Of a stretch of DNA of 5,122 bases, positions 1 through 5,122 are shown in pieces. A model generated the notes under the pieces. The model ran no database searches, was not told the origin of the DNA, and worked only from the letters and a program-made list of their open reading frames with translations. The position numbers and the translations under genes are program-made. Location: contig JAEZIE010000012.1 of NCBI GenBank assembly GCA_023416175.1, positions 1 through 5,122 on the forward strand. Reading direction: 5' to 3'. Numbering within the stretch: the first letter of the stretch is position 1; every line of letters begins with the position of its first letter. The stretch comes from Bacillota bacterium (GTDB taxonomy: Bacteria; Bacillota; Clostridia; Christensenellales; CAG-138).

Positions 1-1076
1 CGCATGCCGGGATAGCCCGCATATTCCATCAACTCATAAACATCCTGCGTCAATATGCCAAGATCCTCCGCGATAACGGGCAGCTCAGGAAAGTTGAGTT
101 TCAACGCGTCGATGAACGCCTGGCCGGGGCCTTTGCGCCATACGCCGTTCTTCGCCGTCTTTTCGCCGCAGGGTACGCTCCAATAGCTGGAGAAGCCCCG
201 GAAATGATCGATACGGAGTACGTCAAAGAGCCTGGCGCTTGCAGCGATACGCCGCATCCACCACGCAAAACCATCCTTCTCCATGCATGCCCAATCGTAG
301 AGCGGGTTGCCCCAAAGTTGGCCATCTGATGAAAAATAATCCGGCGGAACGCCGGCCACATGGGTGGGCCTGCGGGCTTCATCCAGCAAAAACAGTTCCG
401 GGCTGGCCCAGACGTCCGCCGAATCGAGCGCAACGTAGATGGGGAGATCGCCAATGAGCAAGAGATTGAGCGCCGCGCAATGGGCCTTGAATGCATTCCA
501 CTGCCGGAAGAACAGGAATTGCAGGTAAGAATAAAAGCGGATCTCTTCAGCAAGCCGTTCGCGATAGTGCGCAAGCGCTTCTTCTTCCCGCAGGCGGATG
601 TCCTCCGGCCATTCGGTCCATGCGCGCATGTCAAACTCCGACTTTAGCGCCATAAACAGCGCGTAATCCGGCAGCCAGGCCGCCTGTTCCGCTTCAAAAT
701 CGGTTACGAGGCCGTAATCCCGCGTATACCCTCGCGTATATGCTTTCTTTAAAAGCGGCAGGCGCGATTCATACACGGCGCTGTAATTTACCCGGTCCGA
801 CTCCCCCCAGAACGGCTCTTCCACTTCTTCTTGTGTGAGCAGCTCATCTTCGATGAGCAGCGACAGATCGATAAAATATGGATTGCCCGCGAAAGCGGAA
901 AAGGCTTGATACGGAGAATCCCCGTAGCTGGTGGGCCCGGTGGGGAGCATCTGCCAATAGCGCTGCCCGGCTTTGTGTAGAAACTCCGCAAAGCGGTACG
1001 CCTCCTGCCCCAGCGTGCCAATGCCGTAGGGTGAAGGAAGCGAGGTGATATGCAATAAAATTCCGCTTGCGCGCAT
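1..1076 (-). CDS. malQ: 4-alpha-glucanotransferase (amylomaltase, GH77), C-terminus off the left edge
   Basis: This cytoplasmic enzyme transfers 4-alpha-glucan segments between maltodextrins in glycogen, starch or maltose use. I translated the minus strand from 1076 and found 358 uninterrupted codons running off the window. The GH77 landmarks appear in order: SYGDSPYQAFSAFAGNPYF (about residues 50-68), IGDLPIYVALDSADVW (208-223), GVPPDYFS (242-249), RIDHFRGF with the expected nucleophile D290, and IAEDLG with the acid/base E337. From family knowledge the Thermus amylomaltase equivalents are D293 and E340; the third catalytic Asp would fall beyond the window. The N-terminus starts directly at the catalytic domain, as in the short (about 500-residue) amylomaltases and unlike the longer E. 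coli enzyme. The start is supported by GGAGG (1082-1086) five bases upstream of ATG and by the family-typical opening SGILLHITSLPSPYGIG. It is transcribed divergently from mnmG. Confidence 0.95.
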   Translation of the reverse strand, partial: MRASGILLHITSLPSPYGIGTLGQEAYRFAEFLHKAGQRYWQMLPTGPTSYGDSPYQAFSAFAGNPYFIDLSLLIEDELLTQEEVEEPFWGESDRVNYSAVYESRLPLLKKAYTRGYTRDYGLVTDFEAEQAAWLPDYALFMALKSEFDMRAWTEWPEDIRLREEEALAHYRERLAEEIRFYSYLQFLFFRQWNAFKAHCAALNLLLIGDLPIYVALDSADVWASPELFLLDEARRPTHVAGVPPDYFSSDGQLWGNPLYDWACMEKDGFAWWMRRIAASARLFDVLRIDHFRGFSSYWSVPCGEKTAKNGVWRKGPGQAFIDALKLNFPELPVIAEDLGILTQDVYELMEYAGYPGM

Positions 1077-1105
1077 TGTGGCCTCCATCATCGGGTGATT
1101 GCGTA

Positions 1106-1134
1106 AAAATAGCACATTCATGTAGGAATGTAAA
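1106..1134 (-). promoter_or_regulatory. Probable promoter of malQ
   Basis: On the minus strand, TTTACA (1129-1134) and TATTTT (1106-1111) are separated by exactly 17 bp, and a TGC precedes the -10 as in extended -10 promoters. The predicted start is near 1099, giving a leader of about 23 nt that includes the malQ ribosome binding site. It lies just downstream of the terminator-like hairpin at 1149-1181, so malQ need not depend on read-through from the upstream minus-strand promoter. No clear CcpA cre site was found nearby. Confidence 0.6.
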
Positions 1135-1140
1135 TCCCCC

Positions 1141-1347
1141 AAAACAGTTGCGCCGCCCGGCCATACGGCACGGGCGGCGCAGGGCAACGTTCTACGGGCA
1201 CTTCAGACCATGCCATGCCAAGGGTTGCGCCTTTGTGCATGACAGCAGCCAGGTCTGTAACACCAAATGCGCCGGGTAATTAATGGGTGTGCCGTGAATC
1301 TCTCCACAGCGGTTGCGGGCAACCCGCAAACGTTCCCGACGCTATCT
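1141..1347 (-). ncRNA. Candidate structured small RNA of about 205 nt, family not recognised
   Basis: The transcript is defined by a perfect-consensus promoter at one end and a GC-rich hairpin at the other. Between them the RNA folds by eye into a rod whose helices are in register. P1 pairs 1337-1329 with 1191-1182 (9 bp, one bulged G). P2 pairs 1295-1289 with 1201-1194 (7 bp, one bulged C). P3 pairs 1257-1252 with 1209-1204 (6 bp). P4 pairs 1244-1237 with 1218-1211 (8 bp, including one U-G pair that is valid only on this strand). P5 pairs 1235-1230 with 1224-1219 (5 bp plus one mismatch, loop CGCAA). The 3' side leaves only 2, 2, 1 and 0 unpaired bases between helices; the 5' side carries insertions, including a local hairpin at 1327-1309. 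No protein gene fits the stretch. Size and rod shape resemble 6S RNA, but I see no diagnostic 6S sequence. It could instead be a cis-acting leader of malQ. The 5' end at 1347 is inferred from the promoter. Confidence 0.5.
1149..1181 (-). terminator. GC-rich hairpin, probable intrinsic terminator of the small RNA
   Basis: TGCGCCGCCCG (minus strand, 1181-1171) pairs perfectly over 11 bp with CGGGCGGCGCA (1159-1149). The 11-nt spacer can add a 3-bp GCC/GGC extension closing a four-base loop. On the minus strand the stem is followed by ACTGTTTT (1148-1141), which is only a partial U tract, so termination may be leaky. On the plus strand no T tract follows. It abuts helix P1 of the candidate RNA with no spacer, which fits the 3' end of that transcript. 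Confidence 0.5.
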
Positions 1348-1354
1348 ATGCAAT

Positions 1355-1383
1355 ATTATAGTTTTACGTTATTCATTTGTCAA
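1355..1383 (-). promoter_or_regulatory. Perfect-consensus sigma-A promoter on the minus strand, driving the candidate RNA
   Basis: Read on the minus strand, the -35 is TTGACA (1378-1383) and the -10 is TATAAT (1355-1360), with exactly 17 bp between them. All 12 consensus bases match at optimal spacing. The start is expected near A1347. It points away from mnmG and towards the 207 bases that hold the structured RNA. It lies about 270 bp upstream of the malQ start codon and is separated from it by the hairpin at 1149-1181. Confidence 0.8.
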
Positions 1384-1429
1384 CCAACCCATAAACCCCA
1401 AAATAGTCCAGCGCTTTACAGGGATTGCG

Positions 1430-1441
1430 TGGAAATTTCCA
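1430..1441. repeat. 12-bp perfect palindrome in the intergenic region
   Basis: TGGAAATTTCCA is a perfect 12-bp palindrome. It lies between the minus-strand promoter at 1355-1383 and the mnmG promoter at 1473-1501, centred about 72 bp upstream of the predicted mnmG start. A dimeric regulator could bind here, but no regulator gene is present in the window and I do not recognise the motif as a named operator. The half-sites resemble the ATTTCC half of the Noc-binding sequence but are arranged the wrong way round. Confidence 0.35.
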
Positions 1442-1472
1442 ACGGAACGGTCGGCACTCCACGGGATATTCC

Positions 1473-1501
1473 TTGTGAAACCGCCCTCTTTCTGCTATAC
1501 T
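1473..1501 (+). promoter_or_regulatory. Probable promoter of the mnmG-rsmG operon
   Basis: TTGTGA (1473-1478, 4/6 to consensus) and TATACT (1496-1501, 5/6) are separated by 17 bp, with TGC immediately before the -10 as in an extended -10 promoter. Transcription should begin near 1508, leaving a leader of about 55 nt before the mnmG start codon. Having its own promoter fits mnmG being the first gene of its operon here, rather than following mnmE. Confidence 0.65.
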
Positions 1502-1545
1502 CATTGCTGTGCATTTTTTCTTACTTGCACAAAAAACGAATGGAT

Positions 1546-1559
1546 AAGGAGGTGGAGGG
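1546..1559 (+). promoter_or_regulatory. Tandem ribosome binding site of mnmG
   Basis: AAGGAGGTG (1546-1554), a near-complete complement of the 16S rRNA 3' end, is followed by a second GGAGG (1554-1558). From the first GGAGG to the ATG at 1563 is 10 nt; from the second it is 4 nt. Together they fix 1563 as the start. The ATG at 1540 upstream is out of frame and overlaps the ribosome binding site. Confidence 0.7.
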
Positions 1560-1562
1560 CAC

Positions 1563-3440
1563 ATGTATTTTGAAGCTGGCACATACGACGCCGTGGTGAT
1601 CGGCGGCGGGCACGCGGGCTGCGAAGCTGCGCTTGCGCTTTCGCGGATGGGCCGCTCCACGCTCCTGCTTACGCTGAATTTGGACAGCATCGGCCTGATG
1701 CCCTGCAACCCCGCCATCGGTGGAACAAGCAAGGGGCATCTGGTGCGGGAGCTTGACGCGCTGGGCGGCGAAATGGGCCTGGCCGCAGATGATACACTCA
1801 TACAGATCCGCATGCTCAACCTGGGCAAAGGGCCCGCGGTGCATTCCCTGCGCGCGCAAATGGACAAACGCCGCTATCATGAACGGATGAAGCGTACGCT
1901 TGAGGATGCCGAGAACCTCACCCTGATGCAGGGCGAGTGCAGCGAGATCGTAACCGAAAACGGAACAATCGCCGCCATCCTGACGGCCGGCGGCGCAAGA
2001 ATAAACTGCCGGTCCGTTGTGGTCTGTTCCGGCGTATATTTAAAAAGCCGCATACTCATCGGCGAATGGCAACAGGAAAGCGGCCCCGCAGGGCTCATGC
2101 GTGCAACCGGACTTTCCGGGGCGCTCGCCGGGCTTGGCTTTGCCTTGCGCCGGTTCAAGACAGGCACGCCCGCGCGTCTCAACGGCGGGAGTCTCGATTA
2201 TAGCAAGATGCAGATCCAGGAGGGCGACGTACCCATGCCCGCGTTCTCGTTTTTGACTGCGCAGCGGGATTTTGTGCAGACGCCCTGCTATTTGACCTAT
2301 ACGAACCAGGCAACACACGACGTGATCCGCGCAAACCTCCATCGCTCGCCCATGTACGCAGGTGAAATCAAGGGGACGGGAGCGCGCTACTGCCCCTCCA
2401 TAGAGGATAAAGTTGTCCGCTTCGCGGATAAGGAACGCCACCAGATTTTTGTTGAGCCGGAAGGGCGTACCACCAACGAAATCTATGTGCAGGGTATGAG
2501 CACTTCCCTGCCCGCCGACGTGCAGCTTATGATGCTGCGCACCATTGAGGGCCTGGAAAAGTGCGAAATGACGCGCCCCGGCTACGCCATAGAATATGAC
2601 TGCATCGACCCAACCGCGCTTGACGCGTGCCTTGGCGCAAAGGATATCCCCGGCCTGTATTTTGCCGGGCAGATCAACGGCACCTCTGGCTACGAGGAAG
2701 CGGCCGCCCAGGGGTTGTATGCCGCCATCAATGCGGGGTTGTATCTGCGCAATGAGGAGCCGCTTGTTTTGACAAGGGCGGATGCTTACATCGGCGTACT
2801 CGCCGATGATCTTACGACCAAGGGTGTAGATGAACCCTATCGCATGATGACCTCCCGCGCGGAATACCGCCTGCTTTTAAGGCAAGACAATGCCGATTTG
2901 AGGCTGACCGAGCTTTCGAAAAGGTCGGGGCTCATCAGCGAAGCGCGGTATGACGCGCTGATGAGAAAGAAGGAAGGCATTGCCCGTGCCATGGAAGCGC
3001 TCAAGCGCGTCGCCCCGCCGGATGAACGAGTCAACGCCTATTTGCAGGAAAAAGGTGAACCGCCTGCCAAAACCGGCATCCCGCTCTTTGACCTGTTAAA
3101 GCGCCACGACATACGGTATACCGAGCTTTCGGCGCTCTATGATACGCTGCCCCCGCTTGCGCCAGACGTCTTGGAACAGGTGGAACTGAGCGCCCGCTAC
3201 GATGGCTATATCGACAAGCAGTACGCGCAGGTGGAGCGCATGCGGACACTTGAGGACGCTTTATTGCCGCAGGATGCGGATTATCTTTCCATATCCGGGC
3301 TGCGTATTGAGGCGCGGCAGAAGCTGCAGAACAGGCGCCCGCAAAATATCGGCCAGGCGGCGCGAATTCCCGGGGTTTCGCCCGCGGATATCGCGGTGCT
3401 GTTGGTTTGGAAAAAGGCGCAGGGGGCTAATGCATGCTGA
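1563..3440 (+). CDS. mnmG: tRNA uridine-5-carboxymethylaminomethyl(34) synthesis enzyme MnmG (GidA)
   Basis: With MnmE, MnmG uses FAD, NADH, methylene-tetrahydrofolate and glycine or ammonium to add a (carboxymethyl)aminomethyl group to C5 of wobble U34 in a set of tRNAs, in the cytoplasm. The 625-residue length matches the family (about 620-630). The FAD-binding Rossmann motif GGGHAG is at residues 14-19 within YDAVVIGGGHAGCEAALALS. Other signatures are PCNPAIGGTSKGHL (47-60, containing C48, equivalent to E. coli C47), ARYCPSIEDKVVRF (274-287, C277), NGTSGYEEAAAQGLYAAINA (372-391) and SRAEYRLLLRQDNADLRL (431-448). The C-terminal MnmE-interacting region ends with ISGLRIEARQKLQNRRPQNIGQA (577-599). 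No key residue is missing. The start is set by the strong ribosome binding site at 1546-1558. It overlaps rsmG by 7 bp. Its partner gene mnmE, usually directly upstream in Firmicutes, is not in the window. Confidence 0.98.
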   Translation: MYFEAGTYDAVVIGGGHAGCEAALALSRMGRSTLLLTLNLDSIGLMPCNPAIGGTSKGHLVRELDALGGEMGLAADDTLIQIRMLNLGKGPAVHSLRAQMDKRRYHERMKRTLEDAENLTLMQGECSEIVTENGTIAAILTAGGARINCRSVVVCSGVYLKSRILIGEWQQESGPAGLMRATGLSGALAGLGFALRRFKTGTPARLNGGSLDYSKMQIQEGDVPMPAFSFLTAQRDFVQTPCYLTYTNQATHDVIRANLHRSPMYAGEIKGTGARYCPSIEDKVVRFADKERHQIFVEPEGRTTNEIYVQGMSTSLPADVQLMMLRTIEGLEKCEMTRPGYAIEYDCIDPTALDACLGAKDIPGLYFAGQINGTSGYEEAAAQGLYAAINAGLYLRNEEPLVLTRADAYIGVLADDLTTKGVDEPYRMMTSRAEYRLLLRQDNADLRLTELSKRSGLISEARYDALMRKKEGIARAMEALKRVAPPDERVNAYLQEKGEPPAKTGIPLFDLLKRHDIRYTELSALYDTLPPLAPDVLEQVELSARYDGYIDKQYAQVERMRTLEDALLPQDADYLSISGLRIEARQKLQNRRPQNIGQAARIPGVSPADIAVLLVWKKAQGANAC

Positions 3441-4114
3441 CGCTGCTAAAAGAAAAACTGCCTGATCTTACCGATGTGCAGCACGAACAGCTTGCGCTCT
3501 ATTTTGAACTGCTCGTCAAAGGCAATGAGAAAATGAACCTGACCGCAATCGTAAGCCCGGAAGATGCGGCGGACAAGCATTTTGTAGACTCGCTCCTTGC
3601 CCTCCCCTACCTTCCTGAGCACGCGCGCTGCATCGACGTGGGCACCGGCGCGGGCTTTCCCGGCATTCCGCTCTTAATCGCCCGGCCGGACCTAGCTATG
3701 ACGCTTCTTGACAGCCTCAACAAACGCGTGCAGTTTTTACAGGAGACGCTGCAATCGCTCCATATCCATGCCCAATGCATACACGCCCGCGCCGAGGACG
3801 CCGCCAAAGGCGCGCCCCACCGCGAAGGTTACGATATTGCCCTTTCCCGCGCGGTAGCGCCATTGCCCGTTCTACTGGAGCTGACCGCCCCGTTTTTGAA
3901 GATTGGCGGCGTTTCCATCTGCTATAAGGGCAAAAGCGCGGCAGAAGAAGCAGAAGCGGCCAGGAACGCGGCAAAAATACTCAACTTCTCACTCAGTGTC
4001 GTTCCCTTTTCCATGCCCTACGGAGAGCGCGCGCTGATCTTAGCGAAGAAAACAGCCCCCACACCCAGGGCTTACCCCAGAAAGGCCGGAGAGGCCGCAA
4101 GAAAACCGTTATAA
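3434..4114 (+). CDS. rsmG: 16S rRNA (guanine(527)-N7)-methyltransferase RsmG (GidB)
   Basis: RsmG uses S-adenosylmethionine to methylate N7 of G527 (E. coli numbering) in the 530 loop of 16S rRNA; loss of this mark is known to give low-level streptomycin resistance. The 226 residues fit the family (207 in E. coli, 239 in B. subtilis). An N-terminal helical part contains MNLTAIVSPEDAADKHFVDSL (34-54). The SAM-binding motif I is DVGTGAGFPG (68-77), followed by LLDSLNKRVQFL (91-102; D93 probably contacts the cofactor), RAED (119-122) and SRAVAPL (138-144). The C-terminal YPRKAGEAARKPL (214-226) is the usual family ending. The ATG lies inside the end of mnmG (7-bp overlap) with AGGGGG at 3421-3426 as ribosome binding site, so translation is probably coupled. 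Confidence 0.97.
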   Translation: MLTLLKEKLPDLTDVQHEQLALYFELLVKGNEKMNLTAIVSPEDAADKHFVDSLLALPYLPEHARCIDVGTGAGFPGIPLLIARPDLAMTLLDSLNKRVQFLQETLQSLHIHAQCIHARAEDAAKGAPHREGYDIALSRAVAPLPVLLELTAPFLKIGGVSICYKGKSAAEEAEAARNAAKILNFSLSVVPFSMPYGERALILAKKTAPTPRAYPRKAGEAARKPL

Positions 4115-4115
4115 C

Positions 4116-4139
4116 TTTAAAGCCGTTTATCGCTTTAAA
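4116..4139. repeat. AT-rich inverted repeat just after rsmG
   Basis: TTTAAAGC (4116-4123) and GCTTTAAA (4132-4139) form a perfect 8-bp stem around an 8-nt loop, starting two bases after the rsmG stop codon. It has no following T tract and low GC, so it is not a typical intrinsic terminator. It may stabilise the mnmG-rsmG mRNA 3' end, terminate weakly, or be a protein site. A run of six T (4177-4182) lies further on but without a good stem. Confidence 0.4.
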
Positions 4140-4195
4140 ATAGCACTGAAAACGCAACACCGGAGCAATCCCTGCCTTTTTTCTACCCGACAGTA

Positions 4196-4221
4196 CGCGA
4201 ATATACGCGAACAGAGGCGAA
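4196..4221. repeat. Three 10-bp-spaced CGCGAA-like direct repeats upstream of noc
   Basis: CGCGAA occurs at 4196-4201 and 4206-4211, and GGCGAA at 4216-4221, so the motif recurs at exactly one helical turn. The first two copies read TACGCGAA in full. The block ends 8 bp before the proposed -35 of the noc promoter. The segment CGCGAATATACGCG (4196-4209) is also nearly palindromic (two mismatched positions out of 14). Helically phased copies upstream of a promoter suggest a cooperative protein-binding site, but I do not recognise the motif. Confidence 0.4.
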
Positions 4222-4229
4222 CGCGCACT

Positions 4230-4258
4230 TTGTTTGTAAGTGGGGCAGGAGATATAAG
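4230..4258 (+). promoter_or_regulatory. Possible promoter of noc
   Basis: TTGTTT (4230-4235) and TATAAG (4253-4258, 5/6 to consensus) are separated by 17 bp. The -35 matches only 3/6. The predicted start near 4265 would leave about 28 nt before the noc ATG. Together with the 178-bp gap after rsmG, this suggests noc can be expressed separately from mnmG-rsmG. Confidence 0.45.
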
Positions 4259-4292
4259 AGTCGCGCCGAAAGATGCATCAGGAGGGAGCAGT

Positions 4293-5122
4293 ATGGCTGT
4301 TTTCGATTTTTTGAAGGACAAGCGTAGCGAGGACATCGGGCAAAAAGGACAGGCGGTTTCCGTAGCGTTGCCGGGTGCGGATGGCAAAAAACTGATGCGC
4401 CTGCCCATCGAGGAAATACGCCCTAACCCCAACCAGCCCCGCAAAACCTTTGACGACGAAGCGCTCACGGAGCTTGCGGATTCCATCAAGCAGGTTGGTC
4501 TGATCCAGCCGCTGGTGGTGCGCAAAACGGTTACCGGATACGAATTGGTAGCGGGGGAACGCCGCCTTAGGGCCTGCAAGCTGCTAGGCATGAAAGAAGT
4601 GCCCTGCATTGTGGAGGACGCTATGGTGGAACAGGAAAGCGCCATGGTGGCGCTCATTGAAAACCTCCAGCGCGAAAACCTGCATTACCTGGAAGAGGCG
4701 GAGTGCTACGCGCAGCTCATTGCCACCTACGGGCTGACGCAGGATGAACTTGCCGTGCGCCTGGGCAAAAGCCAATCGGCTGTAGCAAACAAATTAAGAG
4801 TGCTTCGGCTTTCTCCCCAGATCAAAGACGCCATGACGGAAGCGCGCATGACGGAACGACATGCACGGGCGCTGCTGCGGTTAAAGGACGATGATGCGCA
4901 ATTGCAGGTGATCGAGAAGGTCAAGGCGAAGGCGCTTTCTGTCAAGGACACCGAAAAGCTGGTGGAAAAGACGCTCAACCGCATGTTCGACGAAAAAAAG
5001 GACGGCGCTGCGCCCCGTCCCAAGATACTTCGATATATGCGGGATTACCGGCTGTTTTTAAACTCCATCAACGCCGCAGTGAAGCAATTAAGCGACCTTG
5101 GCATGCATGTGGATGTAGAGCA
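4293..5122 (+). CDS. noc: Nucleoid occlusion protein Noc (ParB/Spo0J family), extreme C-terminus off the right edge
   Basis: Noc binds its own DNA sites, spreads as a CTP-dependent clamp, attaches to the membrane and prevents division over the chromosome. 276 residues are visible; B. subtilis Noc has 283, so only a short tail is probably missing. The short N-terminus MAVFDFLKDK is compatible with a Noc-type membrane-targeting amphipathic helix. The ParB nucleotide-binding domain has LPIEEIRPNPNQPRKTFDD (37-55), GERRLRA (88-94) and ENLQREN (123-129). The helix-turn-helix is at about 149-172 (LTQDELAVRLGKSQSAVANK). Noc rather than ParB is favoured by Q161, K167 and R189 (in TERHARAL, where ParB usually has Gly) and by the position after rsmG, as in B. 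subtilis, where soj and spo0J lie downstream. AGGAGG (4280-4285), 7 nt before the ATG, sets the start. Confidence 0.93.
   Translation, partial: MAVFDFLKDKRSEDIGQKGQAVSVALPGADGKKLMRLPIEEIRPNPNQPRKTFDDEALTELADSIKQVGLIQPLVVRKTVTGYELVAGERRLRACKLLGMKEVPCIVEDAMVEQESAMVALIENLQRENLHYLEEAECYAQLIATYGLTQDELAVRLGKSQSAVANKLRVLRLSPQIKDAMTEARMTERHARALLRLKDDDAQLQVIEKVKAKALSVKDTEKLVEKTLNRMFDEKKDGAAPRPKILRYMRDYRLFLNSINAAVKQLSDLGMHVDVE

Noticed and set aside
101..634. 177-codon minus-strand open frame inside malQ
   Set aside because: It is an out-of-frame shadow of malQ, whose own frame carries all the GH77 motifs without interruption.
1118..1240. Minus-strand 40-codon open frame starting MHKGATLGMAWSE inside the candidate RNA
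   Set aside because: No ribosome binding site precedes the ATG, the frame runs through the GC-rich hairpin and the malQ promoter, and the product resembles nothing I know. The helices explain the sequence better.
1239..1262. Resemblance of GCAGCCAGGTCTG (plus strand) to SRP RNA
   Set aside because: The diagnostic domain IV sequence of SRP RNA (GGTCCGGAAGGAAGCAGCC-like) is absent; only a short AGCAGCCA string is shared.
1377..1404. Plus-strand promoter-like TTGTCA-16-CAAAAT
   Set aside because: It overlaps the mirror strand of the perfect minus-strand promoter, the -10 matches only 4/6, and it is farther from mnmG than the better promoter at 1473-1501.
1267..1599. Plus-strand 110-codon open frame leading into mnmG
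   Set aside because: It runs through the mnmG promoter, the ribosome binding site and the mnmG start in another frame, has no ribosome binding site of its own, and its composition is not protein-like.
3365..3378. Possible Noc-binding site (core TTCCCGGG) inside mnmG
   Set aside because: It matches ATTTCCCGGGAAAT at only 10 of 14 positions, the right half is wrong, and CCCGGG is expected often in GC-rich coding DNA.
4127..4657. 176-codon minus-strand open frame opposite noc
   Set aside because: It lies antisense to the conserved ParB-type domain of noc and has a low-complexity, Ser-rich translation typical of antisense shadows.
5105..5113. DnaA-box-like TGTGGATGT near the right edge
   Set aside because: It is a single imperfect match inside the noc coding sequence, with no cluster of boxes and no AT-rich unwinding region.

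Overview
The window looks like chromosomal DNA of a mid-GC Firmicute, probably a clostridium-like lineage. The reasons are the gene order mnmG-rsmG-noc, which is the conserved oriC-proximal arrangement of Bacillus and many Clostridia, strong AAGGAGG-type ribosome binding sites, and sigma-A type promoters. Exact taxonomy cannot be read from the sequence alone.

Layout. Positions 1-1076 (minus strand) hold most of malQ, a GH77 4-alpha-glucanotransferase whose C-terminus lies beyond the left edge. Positions 1077-1562 carry no convincing protein gene but are not empty. On the minus strand there is a perfect-consensus promoter (TTGACA, 17 bp, TATAAT; 1355-1383). It is followed by about 205 nt that fold by eye into a long rod of five in-register helices, and then by a GC-rich terminator-like hairpin (1149-1181). 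I read this as a structured small RNA, with a malQ leader as the alternative. A separate promoter for malQ lies just beyond it (1106-1134). On the plus strand the gap holds a 12-bp perfect palindrome (1430-1441), the mnmG promoter (1473-1501) and the mnmG ribosome binding site.

Positions 1563-4114 are mnmG and rsmG, overlapping by 7 bp and evidently co-transcribed: an FAD-dependent tRNA wobble-uridine modification enzyme and a 16S rRNA m7G methyltransferase. Positions 4115-4292 hold an AT-rich inverted repeat, three CGCGAA-like repeats at 10-bp spacing, and a promoter. Positions 4293-5122 are noc, a ParB-family, CTP-binding nucleoid occlusion protein that is nearly complete at the right edge.

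The mnmG-rsmG pair serves translation fidelity and noc serves chromosome and division control. malQ (maltodextrin metabolism) has no obvious functional link to them and sits divergently where mnmE would be expected. The most interesting item is the unrecognised structured RNA between malQ and mnmG.
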